From positions 16,286,772 to 16,350,771 of the forward strand of contig CM028914.1 of NCBI GenBank assembly GCA_016801845.1: DNA of 64,000 nt. The letters are read 5' to 3'. This document shows positions 50,370 to 62,200 of the stretch, one piece after another. Below the pieces are notes generated by a model, which worked only from the letters and a program-made list of their open reading frames with translations, was not told the origin of the DNA and did no database searches. Source of the stretch: Polydactylus sextarius. Taxonomy: Eukaryota > Chordata > Actinopteri > Polynemidae. The number at the start of each line of letters is the position of its first letter. Position 1 is the stretch's first letter. A program made the position numbers and the translations under genes.

Positions 50370-50400
<31 letters not shown>
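50370..50400. repeat. (TG)n microsatellite
   Basis: Uninterrupted TG dinucleotides, preceded by a short TATATATGTA stretch. Translated CA repeats of the other strand account for the overlapping Thr/His-rich frames. Confidence 0.98.
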
Positions 50401-50401
<1 letters not shown>

Positions 50402-52040
50402 ATTGAGCGCGGAGAGCACAATAAAGACGGTAAGACAAATACAGACAAAGAAAGACGTATGAGATCGTGCCCCTGCCTCTGTGTACATATGGCGAAACGT
50501 GCTGGAGCAGAAAAAGACCAACACATTGAGATAAGCCCCTTTGCTCAGGCTCTTTTTTAAGGGTGATTTGGCAGCTCGGCCTCATGTCTGTTGGCAGGCG
50601 GCAACGTATGCCCCCAATCATCTGCTGATCGCTGAATTACTGCGTGCCTTTTTTTTTTTTATTTCCATTTAACACTATTGGATGATTTGCTGAGGTACTT
50701 GGAACACACACGACGGGAACAAACAACTTTACATTCATCACTGGCATAAAGCTGACTGGTTTTACAGGCAGGTATTCAGCTTTACTGGCACAGCTAATCG
50801 AACTCAACTAAACACAAGCTCTACAAATACACTTCTTTTCTCATCAGCGCCGCATTATGTTTTGTTTTGACGATAACGGCCGTAATCACCTCAGTCTTAT
50901 CATCAAATATGTCCTGAGGAGACTCATGAATTTTTGTTGCATCCCTGCCCCTATGGTGGCACACTGCTTCTTCTCAGCATATACAGGAAGTGATGCATCT
51001 ACCATATTAGGTAACTACGTCAATGAAATTACTTTACAGTCAGCAGGCTATATTTTTAGTAGATGCACTGTATGGCAGAAGCAGCTCCACAGGAGTGTCT
51101 CCACCAGTCTGCCAGGAAACAAAACAACATGTATTTTCAGTGCCAGTTCTTTTTCAGTGTTTAGGTCTACTATCTTAGCCACATATGAAACAGCAGAAAT
51201 TATTTAATTATTCAAGAAAAATGCCTGTGAGGATGAAAACACTGTCCATTATATCCTTACGTTCCCTAAGTTTGGATCACACACCAACTGAGGCCACCCA
51301 CTATCAACGTATGGACCTAAGGAATACAGACTCCAGGGATAGGAATGAAGTGTGACTGTGACCAGACAGGAAAATAATCTACGTAATCCAGATCGAAGCC
51401 CTAAAGGCTTTTATAGATCAACGGCATAGATTTTCTCTCTGTCCCCATTTCTACCTGGCTTAGGTTTAATTCAACTCAATTAAATCAACCCATGAGCCCA
51501 GGAGTTCGCCGAGAAAGCAATCATTCATCTATGTGGCGAGCCACTTCATCTGAGAAAAAAAAAATAAAAATAAAATAGAAAAAACACAGCTCCTTGTCTG
51601 CTCTTTCTTCATAGCCACCATTAGGCCACTCAATATAGTTTCAGCCATGCCAGCTCTGTTATAATTACTCCAGTTGACATCTAACAAACAGCTCTTTATG
51701 GATGCTGGACTCGCTACTACTTTAACAAATCTGGTCATTTTGTCGTACCTGGTTTGCGTGCATGTTAATAAGAATGATATTTTTTCCCTCAAGAATTTTT
51801 TTTTAGGTACTTATCTTTCAACATGCAATGTGAAAGTGGGGGGAAAAAAAAGTTATCCCTGATACAGAAACACAGCCTAAGGTAAATCTGTTATCTGCAC
51901 TACACACCACAGCTTTAATGTAAGACAATCAACACAACAATCAACACAACCCAAAACAGCTATAAGGGATTGTCCTTGAGTGACTGGCTGTGACTGCCAC
52001 AGAAATCTCTCCCTCATCATGACTACATCAGGCAGCTGCT

Positions 52041-52059
52041 TACACACACACACACACAC
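52041..52059. repeat. (CA)n microsatellite, short
   Basis: About nine CA units after CAGCTGCTTA. Confidence 0.93.
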
Positions 52060-52508
52060 CCATTCAACGGATACATATTTCATGAGCTATGGTAAACACA
52101 CTTCTCTCACCATTGCCAATCTAGCATTGAATAATACATTCATAGTGGATGGCTAATGAATTGAGAGCTTGCCCGAGTGAAAAGAAGAAAGCAAATAACC
52201 AATACTCAAAGTAGAAATAGAATTAATGAGCGGTTGTGAATGCTCAAATACTCAGTTGTGAATGCATCTCGCAAAAGCGGGACCATTTCTGTCCTCCACC
52301 TAACCTTTGTCTCTGGTCAAAGTTCTACATTAATGAATGCAGGAGAGGTTTCATAGTCTTCTCTATGATTGTGGATTTCACAGATGTGTAAATGATGCTA
52401 CGTGAGACGCTGTGAGTGAAGCTTTGATCTGCTATTCCACAAGCCAGGTTCTACAACAAAAGGCGAGGAAATCCTGAGCTCAGAAAGCATTGTGTAATCT
52501 AGTAGAAC

Positions 52509-52528
52509 CTCTCTCTCTCTCTCTCTCT
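52509..52528. repeat. (CT)n microsatellite
   Basis: About ten CT units after AGTAGAAC. Confidence 0.94.
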
Positions 52529-54779
52529 TTCCTGCTCTACTGGCTGTCCTGGCAATCAATCTAGCTGCCCGCACTTAGATGTGCCCCATTGGCAAGAACA
52601 TAGACCGCAAACTGGAACCACCTCTTCCTGCACATACAGGTGTATGCTGGTTTTTTTGGGCGCCCCCGAGTAAATTGCATATTTGTTGATTTCTGAAGTG
52701 TAAAGCGAGAAATATAAACCCACACAATCAAAAAAAAAAAACGAGATGTGGAAGATCAAGAACCTGCATGTGCGCTACAGTTGTTCCTGCAGGGTTTGTA
52801 TTTCATGTAATTTGCCCTGGGCATGCCCAAATGTTTGCATACAACATATATTGTACATTTAAAAGCCTATTAAACAATGAACATAGCACTTTAGATAAGA
52901 CAATTAGATAACTGAGTGAAATGAAAACTCAACACTCTCAAATAACCTCACTCTTTGAAAAAATATATTATTCCCTTGTCACATTTTGTAGTATAAAAAT
53001 GTATTTGCCCACCCTGGACACATCACAGAGGCCCCCCTGGTTGCGCTTAAAAGAAAATGAGCAAACATTATTTGTAATTCCATGTGAAATAAAAAGATGA
53101 AAAATAAAAAATTAAAAAGGTGAAACAGGACATGTCTGAAAACCACTGATTGCTAAACTCTATTAAAGAGGCCATTATGCAAATAGAGTGACAAAACAAG
53201 AGGAAGAAATGATCAAATGGGAAAAATTTATGAAACTGATGTACCCGTCAGCTGTTTACTTCAACCAAATACTACTACCACGTGGATGAAATTAGCTGGA
53301 TCCCATAGTAGAGCTCCTCTATACAAGGTGCAAAACTGAGTCGACCAAGTACCAAAAAAGTCTGGAGTAAGATCAATACTTGTTTGAGATGAGGACTCAG
53401 CACTAACCTGGGAAGTCTTGACAGATGTTCTCAACATGGAGCCCAGTGATGCACCTGTAAGGTGATTCCCAGGAAATGGGCTACAACTTACAACACTGAC
53501 TGAGGTTTCATTTTCTTGCCTGGTATCTTGTAGAAAATGTTCTTCTTTCCCTTTTGACATGTTTGCCTTTATTTGATAAAAATACAGTAGAAGCAGACGA
53601 GACGTGTAGAGAGAATGATACGGGGCTGACACGTAACACAAAAGGCAAACCAGAGACAGAGACATTGCAGCTACATGGTACATATCTTATCAGGATTAAT
53701 AAATTATGTTCTCAGATAAATGAAATGCTTGTAGCTGCAGATCTACTACAAAAATGCAAAAACACTTTTCCTCAAGAGGAAATATGCTACAACATTTCTA
53801 TTTATAATCCCTAATAATCTATTTATACTACAAAATATGACACCTGACATAATACACGGCCTCAGGGGATTAGAACATCCAAGTCATTTTAAAGTTGTAA
53901 AGTTTACCCACTTAAAAGCTCCAGTGCATTTCTCTATCTGCCACACACTGTGTGCTTTCACAGAAGCATGAAAAAGAGCCAGAGTTTCTGCTGCAAATGC
54001 ATCAAACCCAAGCTAAGCTAAGCACTCTGCCAGATCTTCCACACCAGACTGAGTGAGAGGGCAGAGGGAAGTATTTTGGGAAATTAACAATTTGGTAAGT
54101 CTACACCCACTCCTTCACCTAACGCTGCTGCTAACCCATACAGAGAGGTTCATACAGTCGGTGTGAGAGGTGGAGGCTGTGTGTGTCCATCAGCTGCACA
54201 AACACCTTCATTAAAGAGCAAGGAAAATGACAACCTACAGGTGTACAGAGGCGTATTTCTGGGGGGGAAAAAAGCTGGCGCAGTTTGGACAAAAGAGCGA
54301 GCTGTGGTCAGCGAACGGGCCGACGGTGTCACGAGGCTCTGTAGGTGACTGGCGAAATTAATTAGGAGAGTGAAAGGAAAATGTCTGTCAGATCACGCGT
54401 CACGCTGTGAAAAATACCTTCTCCTGCTGTGATCTATTGATTGCCATTAAATGTTCAAGCTGCCACTCTATAATATTAATATTTGAAACGTGGCACCTAT
54501 ATAGTGAATACATAATGTCTTTCACCTAAATGACAACTTACTAAAAATATATCATTAAAAAAGAAAGAAAAGAAAAGAAAGAAACAATGTTGTGGCCAAT
54601 GAGATTGTGGCCACATGCTTATCCGTTCTATGTCTCTCTTGAGCCTCTTTCATTTTAACTCATGTTGTACCACAGTCTGTGACAGCTAATTCTATCGCTC
54701 CAGTTTGAGAGGACAGACACTCATCCTCCCAGTAGGCTTGAGGGAGAAAGGGAGGGATGGACTTCAGCAATCATTCACT

Positions 54780-55080
54780 GGTCACTAAGCATATAGTAGT
54801 ATTTAGACAGCTTTAGCATAATGCCACAGCTTAATGCGTGTTGGCTAATTTGCCAACAGGCTTGATGCGAACAATCTCTCTGCATGTTCTGGTTGGGCGC
54901 ATGGCCTGATGGGATGGCACACCATTAGCCCAGTCAGACTGCAGGGCCCCGCTGTTAACATTACAATGTGTATTGGAGCATAACAAAGTGAAGGAGGGCT
55001 TCATCTTGCTGTATTTGCGCACTTTCCCAGCACGGTTGTGGTCAATGTGATAATACAGACGCATTGGCAATCAATATTTG
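54780..55080. promoter_or_regulatory. Enhancer-like block with an NFI-like palindrome
   Basis: A 300-bp unique, repeat-free stretch contains GTTGGCTAATTTGCCAAC (54840-54857), a perfect inverted repeat of GTTGGC around a 6-nt AT core. The NFI consensus is TTGGC-N5-GCCAA, so the half-sites are exact but the spacer is one base long. Neighbouring sequence includes GGCAATCAATATTTG and CTTAATGCGTG. The overall texture is that of a conserved non-coding element; it is not demonstrated. Confidence 0.35.
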
Positions 55081-56515
55081 TTTAAAAAAAAAAAAACACA
55101 AAGAAACTGCCTTGAAACTAGAGCTATGGGGTATTAGTATTTTCATAACACCCCTATTATATATTCACATTCTCTATCAGGGTTGGTAATCACTTGTCTC
55201 AAACAGTTTAATTACAGCTTGGCAATGACTACTTAACGTGATTAGATGTTATACCTTATTGTTGCGTGTGGCATATTACATCAATTATATTAAGAGTTAT
55301 TACTTTCATGAGGGTGCAGTCCTCGCATGTGATACAGGATGCAGTGAGAACTGAGTGACAGGGACTTCTTAAAGACTTAATTTTACAAATAAAGTAATCA
55401 ATATAAGCTACTGCACATCACGTCTCACCACACAGTGAGCATTTGCATAATTGCAATAAAAAAGTGTATTGGCCTGACTGATTGAATTCAGTCTTGGTAA
55501 TTGCAGCATAAACAATGTAGTTGACTGTCACAGCTACTGTGCCACTATGCTATCAACAATCCAGATATTTTTCTAGTGTCTACTAGCATATCATGCAGAT
55601 CCACAGCCTGCCGTGTAATGAGTATAATTACATGGTGTGCATGTGTTACCTGTGGGGTAACACGTACACACACATAGACTCTCACACACATGTGGAGCGC
55701 AACACATATTTTTCCATCCCTATGACCTGTCACTCAAAATCAGCCCCGACGGAAAAGACACCCAGCTTCTCCGTGCCGCCGTGTCTCCACCAACCATTCG
55801 ATATTCTCTTTCACTTCCTCCTCCCAAAATGAAAAAAAAAAAAGTATAAAAAATAAATAAATACGCCAACATCAAACCTGCATCATTTCTAATTGCCACC
55901 TAAATCCCTGTTGATGCCGCTGTCCATCAACATGACCACCCATAATTCTCAGCCCCAACCCCCAACCATTTGATCGACATTAGCTCCACAGCTGCCCACC
56001 GAACACCTCCCTCCATTCTCAGCCTTTCTTTCTCGCCCCAGTTACTCTCCTACTCTCTACCAGGAGGAGCTCCACATGCTTCCGGGCAAAGTCGGTGTCT
56101 ATCTCTTGTCTCCCTCGTGCCATCCACAATCCAGTGTGCCGCTCCCATTCCTCTCTGTAGCGTCTCGTACACATCTAAGGCATATCCGAGTTGTAAATAG
56201 AGTGGAGCTTAAATGACAACAGCCTTGCTTTTGTGAGGATTTAGGGAGTAAAAAAGGAGCTGATTTGTGTGAAAGACTGCTGGCGAAGATAAAATGTTAG
56301 GCTTTGGATCTAAATTCCACATGAATGCCTTTCCCTTTAGTGTGCATTATGATGGCAATGGACCATATCATAGTATTTGTTTTGCTTTAGAGCTGTCCCC
56401 TGTGATTTATGTTCCCCGAGTGCAAATATTTCATGTCACTATACAAGCAATGTTTCTGTCATTGAGAATGCAGGGGGTATTCAGAGGCTGAGTATGAGAG
56501 ATTTGTGTACGTACA

Positions 56516-56541
56516 TGTGTGTGTGTGTGTATATGTGTGTG
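56516..56541. repeat. (GT)n microsatellite, interrupted
   Basis: GT runs broken by a TATAT near 56530. Confidence 0.93.
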
Positions 56542-56890
56542 GGTTGGTGGTGAGACACTTGTGGCAGTGCCAGTGTGTGACCGCAGGCCCCCTGGCTAGG
56601 GAGCAGCGCCTGGAAAGGTTACCCAGCAGAGTGGCTTTTGTATGGTAATGTGACCTCCAGCTCCCTAAGGAGTCCCAACACCTGCCCGGCACCCCCCGCC
56701 ATCCTCACATCCCCAACATGTTAACTGTTTTCACTGATAGGAATACAACTACTGCTCTGCTATCACCTTGTAATGTTATTTATGGGGCATTTACATTATG
56801 ATAAATGTATTTAACGCTATTACAGAAAATACCACCAAGGTTTTTACTCAAAAGAAAAATACACAGTGCACAGGGGCATTGACTAAATGT

Positions 56891-56893
<3 letters not shown>

Positions 56894-56923
<30 letters not shown>
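56894..56923. repeat. (TA)15 microsatellite
   Basis: Uninterrupted TA dinucleotides of about 30 bp. Confidence 0.97.
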
Positions 56924-56926
<3 letters not shown>

Positions 56927-58414
56927 CACTGAAATATAACAAGAGATTATTCTAATACTTGACATTTTGACATTTCTGAACCACACAATTTATGCTCAGT
57001 GTTAGTGCAGATTCGAGACATTTATTGTTATTCTAATGTATTAATGTAGTGTAACACAAGCTACATCATTGATATTAGGAGAATAACTGGGTAAATGGGT
57101 TTAGCGGAGGGAAAACTGTGTGGTAATATGCATGCAGACAGGCCGACACCCTTCTTAAACCTACAGACAACTAGCTGAGCATAGAGAGAGGGGCTCTAAA
57201 GCAATTATAGCAAATTAAATGAATGCCCCCAAGTTAAATAGTGTTAATAGTGTTCGGGGAGACAAATTTGAGATGCAACTCACAGTGTGATGGCAAGATC
57301 CACTTGGGTTGCTGAGTAGCAAACAGTAGCGTTAATTATATTCCAACCCTTTTAACAGAGAATCAATTCATAGCATGCTGTGACAGGTTGTTCACTTTGG
57401 AAATGGACTGAAAAGCAGTGTGCATCCGACTCATCTTTGGCGACACCAAAGTTAGCATGTCTTACTTTATGGTGAACGAAGTAGAGATGAATGTGATATT
57501 TGAGAATTGTTTTGTCTTAGATGCGATGGAAATCAATGAAAACAACCGGCAACTCATGACACCTTCACAGATCTGCTCTGTGATTCAAGTTGACATTGAT
57601 GAAAATGAAGAATAACATACACTGTCAGGCATGAGATGATAAAAAGATATTCCACAGATGAAACCTCGCACACAGGTGCTACAAGACATATCTATATTTT
57701 GATACGTATTCAGTAGAAACCAAATTTTGTCTCACCTCCGCATTTTAAACAAAAAACAGACACTCTTTCAGAATACCGACACAAACTCTGCCACCCCCTG
57801 TGCTACATGTCCTCTCTAACACCATCAGATCCTCACAAAAGTCCACTCGATCCTTCTGTCCCAGGTGTCAGAGCTGTGTTACCCACAGGCTCATGACTAC
57901 ACTTACGCAAGTTGCCCAACCACCAACCTCTTTGCCTGAGGCATCCCACCTACTGATCCGATTTCTCCATCTTCCTCCTGCGGAGCAGCATCACTAGCCC
58001 ACCCTTCTCATTGCTCTCACACTAGACTTCTAATATGCATTAGCTTTGTATTGAATGTGCTTTTCTAACTAATTAAATGCATATTTCCATATTGTCATTA
58101 AATATGACTTGGAGCCACATCTATATGTGCCGTGTAAAAAAACTCATTCCACTGCTACATTTTTGTCTATTTATTTATCCATTAAAAAGGTTAATTATGA
58201 ATGAATGTCACACTGAATAATGCATGTGCACCCCAGTGCTGCGAATAAATAGCTAGTACACCTTTGCTTCCTCCCCTTTAGTTCCGTCAACCCTTTTAGT
58301 AGCGCCTTGCACTACTGTAGGTTATTGGTCTTTCTCCCTCTCTGGAGGGTTCCTTGCACACTTAGTCCTTATTAAAATCCCTATGGCATATAAACACACA
58401 CACAATGACACACG

Positions 58415-58417
<3 letters not shown>

Positions 58418-58469
<52 letters not shown>
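58418..58469. repeat. (CA)26 microsatellite
   Basis: The longest pure dinucleotide repeat in the window, about 52 bp, ending in CGTGCACAG. Likely highly polymorphic. Confidence 0.98.
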
Positions 58470-58473
<4 letters not shown>

Positions 58474-59282
58474 ACAGACCAAGAACCGTCTGCCGGTACA
58501 AACCATTTATTAAAGCTCCTGTGAAGGTCCTGGCAGTCAGCCAGAGGGAGACATGACTTTGGATCCCATTCATGTCCACATCAGCAGAGTAAAATGTTTC
58601 TAGGTGTTGATCCATGACAGCCATTATTGCTGCAATTCAGTTTTATCACTGTCAAATTCTACAAAAGGGAAAATAAGCCCTTTTTCTGCACTTTAACAGA
58701 TTGTCAATATAGTTCAACCAATCCAAACAGCTGCTGAGGGAGTTTATTTGCTTTTGAAGACATGTTTTGAATAGGGAGGAGAAACCGCCCCACTGTCATC
58801 TTATCTATACAGGGCCACAACCTTCCCTGAAATTGTATAATATAATGGGAAAATGTAACTTTCAAATTGTCCTGATCCAAAACACATTACATAATTTTTG
58901 AATCCACAATATCTGGAAAAATATTTTAGAAAAATGCACACAGAGAAGACAGAAAGAAAAAGAAAAAACAAAACAAAAAACAAGAATTTGATATTTAGCA
59001 CTGTTCGCCAAGTGACAGCTCAGCAATGTCAACTCATTCATCACGGTCATTTAATGATAAGAAAGCTAATTCATGGCCTGGGCACTGAAAAACGTAGCTA
59101 AACTCAAAGCTAGAAGTGTGAAGAGGACGGGAAGAGAGACGTGAGAAAGACAGACTCAAGTTTTTTCTGAAGTGTTGAAAGGCAACAGATTTCTGCACCA
59201 AATTAAGCATGTGCAATAATTAGTGTTTATATTTTCCTTTGCTTCCATTTAACTTCATGTGGAACTGTATTGTGATGATATG

Positions 59283-59298
59283 ATCACATGCATGTGAT
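59283..59298. repeat. Perfect 16-bp palindrome
   Basis: ATCACATGCATGTGAT reads identically on both strands. It contains overlapping CATG and GCATG elements; GCATG is the core of the Rbfox splicing-factor site if transcribed. Confidence 0.85.
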
Positions 59299-62200
59299 GT
59301 AAATTCCAATGTAAATGTATGTATGATGATCAATAAAATACCACTGATTTCAAGTATATAACACAGCTCTCGTGTACACCATGCACAACAGTTCCTTGAA
59401 CAAAATAGAAGAAACAAACCCTTAAAACAACCAATAGAACTGTGGCCTGCCTTATCTGTAACACACAAAACAGCAGACAACACAGTGTAGTAAGAATTAC
59501 TTACACATATACACACACACACCAAAATCAATCACCTCAATAAGAAAAATGGCCTCCCTCCCCAAAAGAGTTTGACTGTGCTTCGAACCAGTCCAATCAA
59601 ACTGACTATTCCAGTTCTTTCAGCTCTCTGCACTCTGAAATCCTGCAACCTTGCTCATTGCCCACATGCCATGTAGAAAAAGTGCAAAGTGGTCTGAAGT
59701 CTGCTGTGTCATCACCATACATTATTACCACGGGTGACATCAGGTAATACCATCAATTTATTCCTCATTCACTGACAGGAATATATCGTATTTAATTCAA
59801 AATTGCAGAGAGGGAGTGATTGTGCAGCCCAGGGGTGCAGTAATCATTAAGGAGCATGAAACTGTACAATCCTAATTTACAACTTCTTCATCACCTCCAT
59901 TCTGTGTAGAGAGGATGATCTACAACAAGGTGGTCTGTTTCAGCGGTCAGAGGAGGCCTAATGCATTTGCTAGAGGCTGATAACAGTGCTTCACTTTCAC
60001 ACCGAGCACTCAGAGGGAATTACAGGGCTGCAGAGAGGAGAATGTCTGAGTGCTTTAGTTAAAACCAGGGGTAAATGCTATCTCGTGCTTACATACTCCC
60101 TGATCCATGCGCGTTGAAGCCGCCTGATCGTTTCAGAGCTCGTCCATTTACATTTTCACTTGACACGGTCACTCATACTGTATATTCTGCTTTAGAGAAA
60201 TCGATTGCACAGCCAAAAGACTCCTCCGTTTTCTACGGAGCACTGGTCACCAGCCAAGCCTTACCTGGATTGAGAGATATGAGGATGAAAGGATCGGGGC
60301 GCACGGAGACCACAGCAGTTGAGGAGAGATTTTAGCGCAGGGATGAACATGTTCGTGTAATGCTTTACAGACCATGGGTTTGGACCCTCTCGGGGGGAAG
60401 GAAGGAGAAAGTCAGCAAATAATGTGAGTATCAATTAGCTTTTTGGTAGCTGCTGTCTGATATCTGAGAGGTTGTATGAGTCCTCAATGACTAGTCTATC
60501 AGTCTAACACAAGGGGCTCTTACTGACTTCGCTCTTGCTCTCCCTTGCGATCGTTCCAGCTGAGACATGTCTGAGTTCTCCTCATTATGAGTGCTGTTCT
60601 TTTAACATGCCTACCCAGCAAGTCCAACACCAGACGACACCCTGACCAGTCACCCTGTCACTTTCTTGGCCGGCGACTACTTTCACACTAGAGAAGAGAA
60701 ACTGAGCCAGTGAGTGTGCTGCCCCGTCAGTGTGGCACTGCCTCGGCCAACGCTGTTCATCACCCTCACAGCGAAGGCTAAATATGAGCGCACATATGAA
60801 TATATGAATAACTGAACAAGTGGTTATTGTTATTCACCTGCACGCACTCTGCCGCGCCTGCAAAGTCTTTTGTTTGGAGCCTGTAGTTCTGCTGAGCATG
60901 GGTTTTCTGACAGAACGTCTGAAGTGGGGCAGAGGGGAGTAGGAGCACAGGTGTTACTGAGTGGATCTTTTACGGAGAAAGAATGACCTGTGTCTGCAAA
61001 TGCCCCCTCTGTCTGTCTGCGGAGCCGCCTGACTATGCCCCTGTGCCCTCTTTCTTCACTGGCTACCATGCTGCCTTAAAGACCTGCCATTTGCCCAGAT
61101 GGTGGACAGCAGGGGTCCCCCCTCACACTTCCTTTGTCAGTGAAGTGCTGCCCCCCTGAGTGTGTCTAAGATGCAGCTTTGGCTCATATGCCCCAACTGG
61201 AAAAATGACTAAAGCAAAGAGAGACAAACATCTTCAGCACAAGACAACAGACTCACATAGAAAAACATCTTACCTTCCCGCAGCCTTCGTATTGTAGTCT
61301 CGTCTTTGTTATTTTATCTCGATTGAAATGTCACCTCAAGAGCTCCCACGGTAACAACAACCGATTCTGTGCCTCCGCCACAAATTGCTTCAGCTTAAAT
61401 GTTGAGGACATACACTACATCCATCCAACCGGTCTAAAGCTGGCAAGATGATAATGAGGATCACAGACATCAGTATGTTAATGATTTAGCTGAATAAACT
61501 GAAACAGGAGAAACTATTAAAATAAGCCATCAGTTTATCCTTAGACTATAATTTTCTCTGTTTTGCCCTATTAGCCACATCCTACTTTACGAGCCACCTC
61601 CCCTCCTCCCTCCAGAGAGGCCTATGCTGCCGCCACCACTGTTTAACATTGGCCAACAACACCTGTCTGTCATGATCATGGTACTATGTATGAAATTCAG
61701 TTTTGTTGCGATTCATCAAAATAGCAAAAACAGTTTAATTATTCATTGCCATATTGTACAAAAATATACTAATGTATTCACTGAATGACTAATAAACAAA
61801 TGTAACAAAAACATTTTGTTTACATGTTAATAGTGCTGATGGCTAGCAGCTAGCGGTAGTGTCTGTTGAGTATGGGATAAAAGCCTGGAAAAGTGGCTTT
61901 GTGCCTACTGCTACACATCAGGCTCTTCAAGTTCATAATGTCATAGTGACACCAGGAGACAGGCAGTGCCAGGGGTGATGCCCAGGAGTGAAGGGAAGGT
62001 CAGCAAAGCTTCACAACTGAACTGGTGCTGATGCCACAGCATGTATGGCTCAAGTGCTTGGCAGTGCATCTTAACAACAAAATGTGACATTTTTAGAAGC
62101 TGTCAAATTGCAGTCTAAAAAGCAGTCTTGACTGGGGACCGAGCCAGAGCAGTGCTGCAGGGCTTTCAATCTGCCCGTAATGGGAAAGATGGAAGAAGAT

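Larger units (their letters stand above)
46201..54779. other. Intronic sequence, no gene supported
   Basis: The region contains T runs near 46228-46237 and 47146-47157, a short (TA)n at 47783-47798, a (TCTA)n stretch at 48904-48921, (TG)n at 50370-50400, an A run near 51556-51563, (CA)n at 52041-52059 and (CT)n at 52509-52528. A 140-codon minus frame at 53261-53683 has no family resemblance and no coding context. The X-box-like site at 46810 is listed separately. Confidence 0.55.

Noticed and set aside
53261..53683. 140-codon minus-strand open frame, not obviously low-complexity
   Set aside because: No family resemblance, no neighbouring exons, and frames of this size are expected occasionally in 128 kb of two-strand sequence. 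Kept out pending a database search.
57418..57615. Acidic 65-codon plus-strand frame
   Set aside because: Looks mildly protein-like but is short, isolated and unlike any family I recognise.
57800..58020. Possible extra SINE or exon
   Set aside because: The sequence is C-rich and unique, but no tRNA boxes, splice-framed reading frame or tail could be found.
58411..58475. Tandem repeat as CRISPR-like array
   Set aside because: It is a simple dinucleotide repeat with no spacers; the genome is vertebrate.
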